A DNA stretch of 64,000 bases. Origin: Drosophila pseudoobscura. Its lineage: Eukaryota; Arthropoda; Insecta; Diptera; Drosophilidae. The notes under the pieces were generated by a model. It did not search any database, was not told where the DNA came from, and saw nothing but the letters and a program-made list of their open reading frames with translations. Position numbers and translations under genes: made by a program. Below are positions 37,331 through 47,719 of the stretch, one piece after another; the stretch's first letter is position 1, and each line of letters opens with the position of its first letter. Location of the stretch: contig NC_046679.1 in the NCBI RefSeq assembly GCF_009870125.1, positions 21,266,001 through 21,330,000 of the forward strand, in the 5' to 3' direction.

Positions 37331-39885
37331 ATGTCGCACAAGACGAGCACACGACGTGCCACCGATCTGGAGTGTCCACTGGCCTCCCTGGGCAGGAATA
37401 GCAATGCGGTGCGCGATCAACTGGCGGCAGCGCACTATCACCATCCGCATCCACTCAGCTCCAGTCCGCTGGATCCACAGGCCTACAAAATGTCCCGCAA
37501 GTCACCGAACCTGAGTCTGGACACCAACGATGCCCTGGCGTCGCGCAGCTCCACGCCGCACAGTGAACAGCAGGCCACAGCTACGACGGCGGCAGCGGCA
37601 GCCGTGCTCCACATGGTGCAACAGAAGGCGGCCACCTTTGAGCTGAGGGGCAGGCACACGCGTCAGGAGCAAAGCATCTACGGGGCCCACTCGACAGCCT
37701 CTGTGGGGAGGCAGGTCAAGAAATCGCCTGATATCCCGGCTCCTGCCTCGAGGGGCACAGCTCCCGTGCCACAACCGCGCAACTTTCTCACCCTGGAGCA
37801 TGTGCTACAGTATGGGGCCCAAAGGCCTAGCTGGTTGCATGGCAACAGTGCGGATACTGAGGACTCAAGCGACAATAATGTGGGAGGCGGCGGTGGGAGT
37901 GGCAGTGGCGGAGGCGGCGGCGGCGGAGGTAGACGACGCACGCAGGGCGGACGATGCAGCGTGCCCACTGTCCTGAGCAGCAACGGTGGCGGCAGCAACG
38001 GAGCCCAGTATCTGCTCGACAAGAAGATGGAGTCGCTGTATCTGGGGAATGCTCTGCGAGCCCTGCCCCTCGGTGCCGAGGCGAGTCAGTACCAAAACGA
38101 ACGCTACTACCTGGAGGACTACAGCAGCGGCAGCGGCAATGAGCGGCTGCCAGGTGAGTGTGCCTCGAACTGATCTCTTAAAGAACGCAATCCCAATCGA
38201 TGGTAATCCCTTGCAGAACGCCTACATCATCCGCGCACCTCCAGTCCCAGCGAGACGAGTGGTTCGGATCGCTATCTGCTGAACCGGAGCACCAACTCGC
38301 CCGCCAATGCCTTCCAGCTGGACCACCACCACACCAAAGTGCAGAGCCTCTCCGACGGCCTGTGCAACCTGGGACGCTTCTCGCCCAGCCTCGACCAGGG
38401 CTATGCCACGCTCGTCTCCCCCTCACCCACCGGCCACCACTCGAGCGGAGCGGGCAATGTCACCACATCCACGACCACCAGCGGCGGAGGCATCATGGCC
38501 AGCAGTACGCCCGCCACAACACCCCGTCGTGGGGCATCCAGTGGCGGAGGAGGAGGAGGCGGTGGCGGCACTGTGCCAGGGAAATCCATCGGTCCGCCGC
38601 CCTGGAACCGCAAGGGTCCCTTCCGCTGTGGACCCTACTTTGATCGCCTGCCCGACGAGGCCATTGTCCGCATCTTTAGCTGGCTGGACAGCTGCGAGCT
38701 GTGCACTGTGGCCCGTGTCTGTCGGAGATTCGAGCAGGTGGCCTGGCGTCCCGTGCTCTGGAAGTGCATCACTCTGCGGGGCGAGCACCTGAACGGGGAC
38801 AAGACCCTGAAGATGATCTTCCGGCAGCTGTGCGGCCAGAGCTGCAATGGCGCCTGTCCGGAGGTGGAGCGAGTGATGCTCGCCGATGGCTGCCGCATCT
38901 CCGACAAGGGCCTCCAGCTGCTGACACGACGCTGCCCGGAGCTGACGCACCTGCAGCTGCAGACCTGCGTCGGCGTCTCCAATCAGGCTCTGGTCGAGGC
39001 CCTAACGAAGTGCAGCAATCTACAGCATCTGGACGTGACAGGTTAGTGGGGCACATCCTCATCCTCTACTTAGCCGAGACTAACCTCTCTCCATTTATTT
39101 AAAGGCTGCAGTCAGGTGAGCAGCATCAGTCCCAATCCGCATGTGGAGCCCCCGCGTCGTCTGCTGTTGCAATATCTGGATCTGACCGACTGCATGGCCA
39201 TCGATGACATGGGCCTGAAGATTGTCGTCAAGAACTGCCCCCAGCTGGTGTACCTTTATCTGCGACGCTGCATACAAATCACGGGTAGGCATAGCCCAGG
39301 ACAACCATCCCTCCAGAGCCCCTCTTAACTTTTCCTTGATCTCTTGCAGATGCGGGTCTGAAGTTTGTGCCCAGCTTTTGTGTCTCGCTGAAGGAGCTGA
39401 GCGTCTCCGATTGCCTCAACATCACCGACTTTGGGCTCTACGAGCTGGCCAAGCTGGGGGCCGCCCTCCGCTATCTGTCCGTGGCCAAATGCGAACGCGT
39501 CTCGGATGCCGGCCTGAAGGTGATTGCCCGGCGCTGCTATAAGTTGCGCTACCTGAATGCCCGCGGCTGCGAGGCCGTCAGCGATGACTCCATCACCGTC
39601 CTGGCCAGGTCCTGTCCGCGCCTGCGTGCCCTGGACATTGGCAAGTGCGATGTGAGCGATGCCGGACTGCGGGCCCTGGCCGAGAGCTGTCCCAACCTGA
39701 AGAAGCTGAGCCTGCGCAATTGTGATATGATTACGGATCGGGGCGTCCAGTGCATAGCCTACTACTGCCGCGGGCTGCAGCAGCTGAACATCCAAGACTG
39801 TCAGATATCCATCGAGGGCTATCGGGCAGTGAAGAAGTACTGCAAACGATGCATCATAGAGCACACCAATCCGGGCTTCTGTTGA
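37331..39885 (+). CDS. Fbxl7: F-box and leucine-rich-repeat protein 7
   Basis: Substrate-recognition subunit of an SCF (Skp1-cullin-F-box) ubiquitin ligase; the fly protein acts with Fat in growth control. The exons are 37331-38153, 38217-39041, 39105-39284 and 39350-39885, giving 787 residues with all junctions in phase 1. Residues 1-410 are low complexity with Gly, Ser and Ala runs and a polyglycine stretch encoded near 37885-37930. The F-box is at about 418-464 (LPDEAIVRIFSWLDSCELCTV...). About eleven cysteine-containing leucine-rich repeats follow to the end, for example CPELTHLQLQTCVGVSNQAL, and the protein stops at HTNPGFC. The first in-frame ATG after the acceptor at 37288 was chosen. 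The 3' end meets the convergent gene at 40129. Confidence 0.95.
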
Positions 39886-40128
39886 GCAGCAGGAAGGATC
39901 GGAAAATACAAAGCAAAGAGGCAGGCCATAATGAGCAAAGATTGTTAAGAACAACAACTGCAACCACACACAAATATTGTAATTTGTTTTAGTTCAAGGA
40001 TCAAGGGGTTAATCCGAATGCCGAAATGATCAATGATTTTAGTTGTTATTGTAAATTGTATATACCGAAACGGAAGCTGAACAGGATTTTAGAGCACATA
40101 TCATAGCAGAGGATTATGTTTAAGTAGA

Positions 40129-40896
40129 CTAATTCTTGCTTAATAAATTATTTTTCCCCCGATTATCAAGATAGTGATACATATCGGGCATTAATTCGGG
40201 TATTTTGAGTAGAATACGTCGAGGAGTCACCTCGAGAACATTCCGCGTTAAGTGCCTGCCCTTCTTGCCCTTGCCCTTGCCCTTTTTCTTTACCAGATGA
40301 TCCAAGGCAATGGTGGCCTTTACATCCGCTTGAGTGTCGGCGGCCGTTCTTGGCTCCAACCAGTTGCCACGATTCACATAGGGTTTAATCTTGATCCGGG
40401 TGCAATTGTCCTTCCGTAGATATTTCCTTATGGTCTCAAGGCTGCGTATATCCTCTATGGCTTCCATTGTCTTGTTATGGATTCTCTTAATCTCTCGCTT
40501 ATCGGCTTTCATCTTGGCCATTTGCTTCTCCAATGCTGGCTGACCACATGGCCAACACGCTGACAGCTCCGATAACTCCATTATTCTCACACGCTCCTCC
40601 AGCGAGTGGACGGGCATCTTCTTCTGTAGTGCCGTTAGTTGCTGCCTCTTTTTTGGTGTCAACGTATGCTTTGTGCGCTCAAGGCGATCCAATTCTTCTC
40701 GTATAAGGTCTATATTTTCCATATAGTCCTGGAGATGCTTGGCCTCTCGCTGGATGTCCTTCTGGAACCGTGTGCGAACGACCCGGTATCGACGCAACTG
40801 ATTGCTTATGATCTGCACTTTCCGCTGTTCATAGTAGAACTCTCGTACCAGTCGGAAGTACAATTTCATCCAACTGTCACCGCTCTTCTTGCCCAT
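40129..40896 (-). CDS. Unknown basic coiled-coil protein, 255 residues, single exon
   Basis: Uninterrupted frame from MGKKSGDSWMKLYFRL to a TAG at 40129. It is highly basic and largely helical: heptad-like stretches at about 20-90 and 120-165, and a Lys/Gly run near residue 215 (KKKGKGKGKKG). The middle has WPCGQP with two nearby cysteines. Codon use is less biased than in Fbxl7. The absence of introns, strong basicity and weak bias fit a testis-type or fast-evolving gene, which is inference. No domain recognised. It is convergent with Fbxl7. Upstream, GGTATATTTT near 41030 resembles a fly core promoter motif. Confidence 0.8.
   Translation of the reverse strand: MGKKSGDSWMKLYFRLVREFYYEQRKVQIISNQLRRYRVVRTRFQKDIQREAKHLQDYMENIDLIREELDRLERTKHTLTPKKRQQLTALQKKMPVHSLEERVRIMELSELSACWPCGQPALEKQMAKMKADKREIKRIHNKTMEAIEDIRSLETIRKYLRKDNCTRIKIKPYVNRGNWLEPRTAADTQADVKATIALDHLVKKKGKGKGKKGRHLTRNVLEVTPRRILLKIPELMPDMYHYLDNRGKNNLLSKN
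40142..40147 (+). terminator. Fbxl7: Polyadenylation signal of Fbxl7, inside the convergent gene
   Basis: AATAAA about 257 bases after the Fbxl7 stop. It lies inside the last codons of the opposite-strand gene ending at 40129, so cleavage would put the Fbxl7 3' end in that gene's coding region. Confidence 0.55.
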
Positions 40897-41454
40897 AGGA
40901 GTTGAATTTTTGAATTTAGAAAACCAATTTTGAATTTAGATAAGTTTAACGGCAAACATATCGACAGTTGTGATTTCAAAAGAGTTGGCAGGTCTGTGAT
41001 ACCAGAGAAAACTGGTATATAATGGTATATTTTGTCAATTTCAATTTTGGGATTTTCTCTGGGATTTTTCCTCGCCACAATATGTCCTTTTTCCTCTCAA
41101 CAATGTCCCTTACATTCCATCCTCACTTACGTTTTCTTACGTATTATGCTGCTGGCAACATTCAATTTGTATGGACCAGACTCATGTGCCGTGAAATCGA
41201 GCATCATTGTTCCTCAACATGGCGAGGATTCAGCAACATTTTGAATACCCTGGGGAAATGGATGATCTAGAATGGAGGAAATGTTTGTTATCTAATGCAC
41301 AATATAGGCCAAAACTAGTCAGTTTCTGTTTTAAAGGTATTTCAACGATATTATGAAGGTTTTGGTCTTACAGAAACCAAGAATGGGTATCGAGATCGAG
41401 ATATATTTACAAGACCCTAATAATATGCATTAATATGTCCACAACATAACAATC

Positions 41455-41985
41455 TGAGATCATTTCTATATTAATTGCGTTTTTAAACAGCTTGGAAAAA
41501 CAGTTTCTTCATATATATTGACGAAATAGGGTATAGCTGAACTCAAACTCCGGTTGACGTGACATTTCGTACTCACTTACGTTGCCACTGTTTTTTTGTT
41601 GACCTTTTTTGCCTAAACCTTGTTTTATACACTACACAATAAAAGAGAGTACTTAAAACTAGTCAATCAGGTAGAAAATTGATTCATTAATCCGATAAAA
41701 TTATGTGGGCAGAGCTAATGGTTTTAGTTAGGCAGCATTATTCAACGGAATAAAGAAATTGAGCAATTGGAACGATTTTTCTCTTACGTTTTATTACGTT
41801 TCATTTGTTTGACCTTTTTCGCTAAAACCTTTTTTTAAGCAAAATCCAAAGAAAGCATGTATTAAAAATAAGCCAGTTAAGTAGAAAATTGATTCATCAA
41901 TCGTATAAAATTATGTGGGCATGGCTAAATGTTCTATATAGCTGGGAATATTCGACGGAATAAAGAATTGAGCAATTGGAACGAT
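41455..41985. repeat. Left repeat array flanking the pseudogene block
   Basis: Two diverged head-to-tail copies of a unit of about 210 bases. Each holds GTAGAAAATTGATTCAT and then AAAATTATGTGGGCA, the latter beginning at 41697 and 41907, followed by TTGAGCAATTGGAACGA. They match, in the same orientation, the array at about 44.7-45.16 kb. No open frame. Probably a non-autonomous mobile element or its remnants. Confidence 0.75.
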
Positions 41986-42324
41986 ACTCGTTTGTTTATG
42001 CTACTGTTGTATGAACAAAAGTGCCTTGTGCGTATGCCTATAGTGGCTTCTGTAAGTCATGATGTCACAGGGCACTCCCCAAAAACAGCCGCTGTTCCAC
42101 TCGAGCCACAGAGTCTGCAGCGATGCCTAAACGACCAGCGACGCCCTTTGTGTGGCCCATTACTCCGCCCTGCCTCAGCTCCCCAGAAGACGAATTTTAT
42201 TGAAAAACAATTGAAAAAGGAAGAAGACGAACAGACCCTGGACTGGGGGTGGGGTGGGGAATGAGACCTGCTTCACCTCTGCCTGTTCCGGCTCCGCGAC
42301 CCCCTGCGTGTTGACTGCCTGCAG

Positions 42325-43510
42325 GATCACATTGGCCGCATCTCGACCGAGTACAAGGTTAACAACGGGGGCTGCTCCCACCTGTGCCTGGCCCAGCCCG
42401 GCAGACGGGGCATGACCTGTGCTTGCCCCACCCACTACCAGCTGGCCAAGGACGAGGTCTCCTGCATGTACAACATCATCTTCAGCCAGAGGAACAGCTT
42501 CGGCCGACTGCTGTCCGGCAAGAATATCCGATCTCGCATTACATTTACTGCGTAAGAAGGATAAATATCCCTAATCCTTCTTTTTCCAGATCGAAGGCAG
42601 GAGTCACAGCATCAAGCGTTCTCTGGCAAATGGCACAAAGGTGAGCCTCTTGGCCAACTCCGAGCAGCTCTTCCACATTGCAATCGACATCATTGAGCGG
42701 CTGCTTTTCTGGACCTGCTAACACAACCATCCGCACAATTGTGTTCCTAAAACGTTGCCTCTTTTAGCTTCCTGGGTGAATCCGTAGGCGTCAACGATAC
42801 CGGGGACTCGGAAAAGCCTCGCAAGACAAGACCGGAGTGGAACTGTCAACGGAGAGCGTTGTTCCGTGGAGCTGCATCGTCTGTCGCAGTTCACCGACAT
42901 CCGGGCCGTGTGGACACCGGATGCGAAAGTGCTGCACAATCACACGGCACAGTTGCCCAAATTGTTTCCAAAACTACATAGCCAGAGGAGTTCGACACGC
43001 AGCACGCGTGACGTCTGCTTGTGCCCTAAGCATCTGATTCTACTGGAGAACTAGGAGAACTACGGCGTGTTTCCGGCCTGTGGGCCAGATCATTTCACGT
43101 GCACGTCCGCAGTGACGGGGAATGGTGACATGAATAAGGACTTCGTACCCGCCTCCTGGCACTGTGATGGCCAAAATGACTGCCCGCACAAGTCGGATGA
43201 AGTGGGATGTCCCACATGCCGGGTGGATCAGTTCAGCTGCCAGTCCGGCAAGTGCTTCGACAAGGCTCTGATCTGCGATGGTACCACCTTTGACAACTGT
43301 GAGAATGTCCACGATGAGGCCGACTACTGCAAGCGGCCAGGAGACTTTCAGTGTCCCATCAACAAGGTGATTGGAAAGACACGATATCTGCCTAAATTCT
43401 TAAACTAACAATATCCTACTCCTCCTTTCTACAGCTTTGCATATGGGCCGCCCTGCTCTCCGATGGCTGACAGGACTGTGCCGATGGTGCGGACGATTCG
43501 TTCGGCGCAT
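42325..43510 (+). pseudogene. arr: Partial arrow (LRP5/6) pseudogene with retained introns
   Basis: Fragments matching the extracellular part of the Wnt co-receptor Arrow, in order. They are an EGF-like piece ([14 protein letters not shown]), beta-propeller pieces (IEGRSHSIKRSLANGTKVSL; FLGESVGVNDTGDSEKPR; QFTDIRAVWTPDAKVL) and LDL-receptor class A repeats (ACGPDHFTC..., CRVDQFSCQSGKC..., PGDFQCPINK, then DCADGADDS). It is broken by in-frame stops at 42719, 43052 and 43468, deletions and frame changes. Two introns survive, 42552-42589 (shrunk to 38 bases) and 43367-43434 (68 bases), so the copy was made at DNA level. There is no signal peptide, transmembrane segment or cytoplasmic tail. In D. 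melanogaster arr lies on another chromosome arm. Naming the parent relies on remembered sequence. Confidence 0.85.
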
Positions 43511-43854
43511 TGCCCTGCCTCTGATATTCTTGCGCTCCGGCAAGAGCCGCACCGAGCCAATATATTGAGCTCTAATAGCTCCATCGAAGAAATTAAATAA
43601 GGCAGTAAGCATAGCCAAGCACTCCCTTTTAAAGACTCTAAAAATGCAATAGAGAACCTGCCAGATATTGCCATTGAGGTGCAACGCGACCAAGCTGCGG
43701 ATGAAGATGGAGCGAAAAGACACTGGACGAGTGTGCCAGGTTACCACTACCACAATGCCTTCTACAAGGACAAATGTATAGCTGGCGTGTATTAACATAT
43801 AAAGAAATAAATTAAGTGGAAATTGTTTTGGCTTAAATCTTATTTTAGACACAA

Positions 43855-44511
43855 TCAAAATCCATAGTACATCATCCCCTCGATTGGAGCCTCGGCAGCT
43901 GCCGAGGTAGATGTCACTACACCATCATTGGCATCCGAGGACTCGGGCGTCAGTTCGGATGAGCCGAACTCGGTCAGCCGTGTCCGCGCCGCAATATCAG
44001 CAATAGCAGCGAAATCAATACAGACTAAATCCACGAAGCGGATCCCAATACCATGCGTCGCCACCTTCCTGTCGGTCTGCCCCTTCAGCAGCAGGACGCT
44101 CTATGTCCTGCTCTGCGGGCACCAGTCCTTCCCCTTCGGCAGGCTCCGGTTTTTCTGCCGGATCCACTCCAACATTTGTTGCGCTTCGTATTTTGATACC
44201 CCCACCCAGTGGGCGCAGTGGGAAGTCCAGACGACGTCGACCGGTGGCTCAGGGGTCGGTGGCTGGAAATATCTGTATGCCTTCAGGCCGACTTTTTCCA
44301 CATCCGCAATATACTCAGAAATCATCTTACAGGAATGCACTTTATTCGCTATTCGGAAAAAGAAAACTCCTATGATTCGAATTAAACTGTTTTCAATTGA
44401 AATCGCACCTCTGGAATGAACACCAAGAGCTCCCTGAGGCTCTGATCCGTTCGACACGAAGACACTGCATCCCGTAATTGAATGAAGACGAAATTTCGTT
44501 AACTGGAACAA
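43855..44511 (-). pseudogene. Unknown gene fragment with one in-frame TAG
   Basis: A minus-strand frame runs from about 44325 to a stop at 43855 and is interrupted only by a TAG at 44103-44101. Before the TAG it reads SEYIADVEKVGLKAYRYFQP...VDVVWTSHCAHWVGVSKYEAQQMLEW...; after it, SVLLLKGQTDRKVATHGIGIRFVDLVCIDF and an acidic Ser-rich tail. A separate frame just upstream (NFVFIQLRDAVSS...LRELLVFIPE, about 44505-44412) also looks coding and ends at a GT; the reading frame resumes after an AG near 44325. This suggests a truncated multi-exon copy that kept its intron. The TAG could be a changed TGG codon. I do not recognise the family. It sits in the same repeat-bracketed block as the arr fragment. 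Confidence 0.5.
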
Positions 44512-44699
44512 AAAATTTTTTAGGAAAAAATATATGTACTTGAGAACTTAAATTTAGTCAGTCCTTTAGGAAATTGATGAAATAATCGAATGAAATTATG
44601 AATTCAGAGCTGAGTGTATTGTCTCAGCTAGCTAGAAAAATAGAAATATAAATAGTATATCAAACTTGTCAGTATTTGTTCAAAAGGTCCTTTTAATCA

Positions 44700-45160
44700 A
44701 GATATCAATCTGAGAACATGTATTTATTAATAATGTTTTAAAAACAGTTTGAACAAAGGCCTATTACACACAATACTGCGACTGTTTTTTTTTGTTGAAC
44801 TATTTTGTTTAAACCTCGTTTTAGTCAAAATACAATAAAAGCAAGGACTAAAAACTAACCAATTTTGTAGAAAATGTATTCATCTATGGCCTAAAATTAT
44901 GTGGGCAGAACTAAGGGTTTTAGTTAGCCAGAATTATTCAACAGAATCTCTAAATTGAGCAATATGAACGACTATCCTCTCTCGCTTGTTTTGTTTGGCC
45001 TATTTCGCTAAAACCATTTTTTAGACAAGATCCAATAAAAGCAAATATTTAAAATAAACCAGTCAAGTAGAAAATTAAATCATTAATCGGAGAAAATTAT
45101 GTGGGCAGGGCTGAGAGATCTATCTTGTTAGTAATATTCCACAGAATATCAAAAACGAGG
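44700..45160. repeat. Right repeat array flanking the pseudogene block
   Basis: Two copies of the same unit as at about 41.5-41.98 kb, same orientation, spaced about 200 bases (AAAATTATGTGGGCAG begins at 44893 and 45093). Shared words include AATCTGAGA upstream and the AAACC..TTTTA segment between copies. Divergence between copies is substantial, so the insertion is not very recent. Confidence 0.75.
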
Positions 45161-45224
45161 AATATAAATTAGAACTGGAATTCGTCAGTATATTCACGGT
45201 ATATTTTGAAAATGAGACGGTATA

Positions 45225-45240
45225 TTTCGGTATATTTAAT
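45225..45240 (+). promoter_or_regulatory. blp: Core promoter motif (TTCGGTATATTT) upstream of blp
   Basis: TTCGGTATATTT fits the fly core promoter motif KTYRGTATWTTT (Ohler motif 6). Two further GGTATATTT words lie within 45 bases upstream, and AACAGCTG follows near 45263. This set is typical of TATA-less housekeeping promoters. The blp ATG is about 150 bases downstream. Confidence 0.5.
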
Positions 45241-45384
45241 CGAAGGGTCCGACTGACAGCAAACAGCTGGTGTGCCGATTTTAGGTTATGAGCATTGTAT
45301 AATTTTTGGAAACTCGTTGATTGTAAACAGTTGTGTATCAGTAAAAGACCAAATTTCAGGTGGTACAGTGTAGGAAGAACAGCA

Positions 45385-45858
45385 ATGGCTAAGTACATTG
45401 CACAAATCATCGTTCTGGGTGCTCAGGCAGTTGGACGCGCCTTCACCAAAGCGCTAAGGCAAGAGATAGCCGCATCCCAGGAGGCCGCTCGTCGGGCAGG
45501 TGGCGGCAAACAGGGCGACAAGACCGCAGAGTCCAACCTACGCACAGGTAAGCTGGTGAAATCAATTATAGGAGAACCTTGACTCATTCTCCATTCACTT
45601 CTAGGTATGACCGTTGAGGAGGCCAAGCAAATCCTGAACGTGGACGACCTCAAGAACGTGGACAGCATTATCAAGAATTACGAACATCTGTTCAGTGTGA
45701 ATGATCGCGGGAAAGGCGGTTCCTTCTATCTACAGTCAAAGGTCTTCCGGGCCAAAGAGCGCCTAGACACCGAACTGAAAGCCCAGCGGCCGCCGCCACC
45801 GAAAGCAGAGTCAGAGGCGGAAGCGGCAAGTCCAAGGAGGGGCCGGCAAGTACGCTGA
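45385..45858 (+). CDS. blp: Pam16/Tim16 (Magmas) subunit of the mitochondrial import motor
   Basis: J-like subunit that pairs with Pam18/Tim14 and restrains its stimulation of mtHsp70 at the TIM23 channel on the matrix side of the inner membrane. The exons are 45385-45547 and 45605-45858, giving 138 residues. The N-terminal hydrophobic segment ([20 protein letters not shown]) serves for membrane association. The degenerate J domain follows ([33 protein letters not shown], then [15 protein letters not shown]) and lacks the HPD motif, as in all Pam16. The C-terminus is Pro/Ala/Glu-rich and variable. The ATG is the first in frame. It has housekeeping-type promoter motifs and is convergent with the small gene at 46.2 kb. 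Confidence 0.95.
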
Positions 45859-46151
45859 ATCCTCTTGTACCTGCAAACAAAAATAATTAGCTACTAAGTG
45901 ATTTATAAACTTAAGTGTTAAGTACGAAGACGACTTATGTGTTGCTGTAAATAGATTTGTATGAACAAAATGATGTAAAAGTGGATCTTTATGTGCAATT
46001 GTTCTTGTTTCGCTTGAACATTAAAGCGGGCTGGAAAAACAAACATTGTACACCGTAGATATCGTCTGCAATATCTTAAATAATGTCCACGGTGCTCCAG
46101 TCGCTCCAGGATACGCATTGTCGTTGTACAGATGAACTAGCTTCATTTAGC

Positions 46152-46379
46152 TTATTCGCCCGCTGGTCGTGCTGACCTGTTGAACAGTTCAGTCTGCAAA
46201 ATGCACGTTAGGGCCAGCGGTTCCACGCGGTGTACTTCAAGCTGCACAGGATGTCCACCGGTAACAGTAGTTGCTACAAATTTGCTGTTATTTCCTATAT
46301 GTCTCCAATAGTCCGAACAAACACGAACAGGCACCGATCGACGCCGAATTGGGGCTTTTTTGAAGCGTGTCTTACTCAA
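46152..46379 (-). CDS. Probable small unknown basic protein, 75 residues
   Basis: A gene-like arrangement on the minus strand: DRE palindrome TATCGATA at 46571-46564, a leader exon ending at 46505 with donor GTATAT, a 90-base intron with acceptor TTTTTTCTTAG before 46414, then an ATG at 46379 and 75 codons to a TAA at 46152. The protein starts MSKTRFKKAPIRRRSVPVRV, very basic, then VCSDYWRHIGNNSKFVATTV. No family recognised. The promoter and intron argue for a transcribed gene; the short frame is less sure, and a non-coding RNA or a longer spliced product is possible. Confidence 0.45.
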   Translation of the reverse strand: MSKTRFKKAPIRRRSVPVRVCSDYWRHIGNNSKFVATTVTGGHPVQLEVHRVEPLALTCILQTELFNRSARPAGE

Positions 46380-46504
46380 ATTTCAAATTCCAGCCGTCCT
46401 TTTAAATCCGACCGCTAAGAAAAAAGAGGGTATGGACAACATGCAACATGGCCCAAAAATCGCAACGCATGCAAGGTGAAATCCACCCCTTTTACCGAAT
46501 ATAC

Positions 46505-46640
46505 CTTGAAAACAGAGCCAGCTGTTTGACCAACTGGAGATGTGCAAGCAATTTTCTGACAAGTATCGATATTTCCAATTACCACTAATAGAAGTCAGCT
46601 GTTTGATGGGTAGCACTTAAATATTGTATAGATTTTCTGC
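46505..46640 (-). promoter_or_regulatory. DRE / E-box promoter between two divergent genes
   Basis: TATCGATA (46564-46571) is the DREF binding site. AACAGCTG-type motifs flank it near 46511 and 46596, and another is near 46700. Such pairs mark broadly active fly promoters. The minus-strand small gene starts here; the start region of Sap47 lies to the right on the plus strand. Confidence 0.5.
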
Positions 46641-46842
46641 GCAGTTGTTGTTAAATTCAGACGTGTCAATTGTTTATTTTATCGCATTCATTAACAACGC
46701 AAACAGCTGGCACATGCGCAGACACTAGCCAGAAATTCCAGCGCACAAAGGAAAACCCTCCACCACGAATACGCACTGCAAACAAAAGTGGGTGTCTGCC
46801 AGGAAGAGATTCGTGGATCCATTGGGGCTTTCCAGACGCCAC

Positions 46843-46866
46843 CGACGACGACGACGACGACGACGA
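46843..46866. repeat. (GAC)n trinucleotide repeat
   Basis: Eight GAC units in the region upstream of Sap47. In one plus-strand frame it would read as an aspartate run, but the surrounding frame has no other coding support. Confidence 0.8.
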
Positions 46867-47719
46867 GAGAGAGACTCGACTCAGAGAGACGCCACCGAGA
46901 AGTACGTACACGGTATTTGAACAACTGAAATTCCTCTGCTCTGCCAGTTTTCAGAGGACCTTCGAAGTAGGCAGCCGTAAAAACCAACAGATTCCACTTG
47001 TCTTTGGAGCCATTCCCCCAATCCAAACCGAGAAAAAAGAAAAACCTCAAGTGGTAAATTACCATAGTCAGGGCGTTAATATTACTATATAGCCAGACGA
47101 TACATCCAAGTGAATTGCGAACGGTGGCGAGGTATCGATCGAATCGTGAAATTGTGCAAAATAGCAACGCATTATTCGCTCGTTTCAGACAATTTATATG
47201 CCTGTTTTATTGATTTTCCCTGCCTGCCCTCAGCGTCAGGTCTCTTGTGCAACGCCATATTGCGATAAAAAATCTGAATTGCCTTTCTTTTAATCATCTT
47301 GCAGCGTGCGAAAATAGAAATTAAATGCGAAAATTTACATAACTCCCGAGCGAGAGTTGAAAGTGAAACTTCTGTGGTGCGACACACTGAAAGAAACGGA
47401 AACAAGAACAGAACTTATTACAAAATTTCTGCCAAGTGTAGTAAAAGTTGAGCGAAAGGAACGAGAGAGAGAGAGAAGCAGCAGCAGCAGGAGCCTTTGC
47501 AGAGAGCGAGAGTGAGAGAGACCCGAACGTGCGCACGTTTTTTTGGTTTTGGAGCCTCGTGGGGCATTCGTTTTGTGTACATCTCCGTACAGGACAGGAC
47601 ATACCAAACGACACTCCACTCGGACGCAGCACGTAGCACGCAGCAGGCAGCAGGCAGAGCCCCAAGCAGGCTAATCCTTTAAAGCATCATCAACAGCCAC
47701 ACAAAACGCAGCACCAAAC

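Noticed and set aside
37678-38022. Minus-strand proline-rich frame opposite Fbxl7
   Set aside because: Complement of the polyglycine-coding stretch of Fbxl7; no independent start or splice signals.
46670-47092. Plus-strand frame of 140 codons with an aspartate run
   Set aside because: The aspartate run is a GAC microsatellite; this is more likely promoter or 5' UTR DNA of Sap47.
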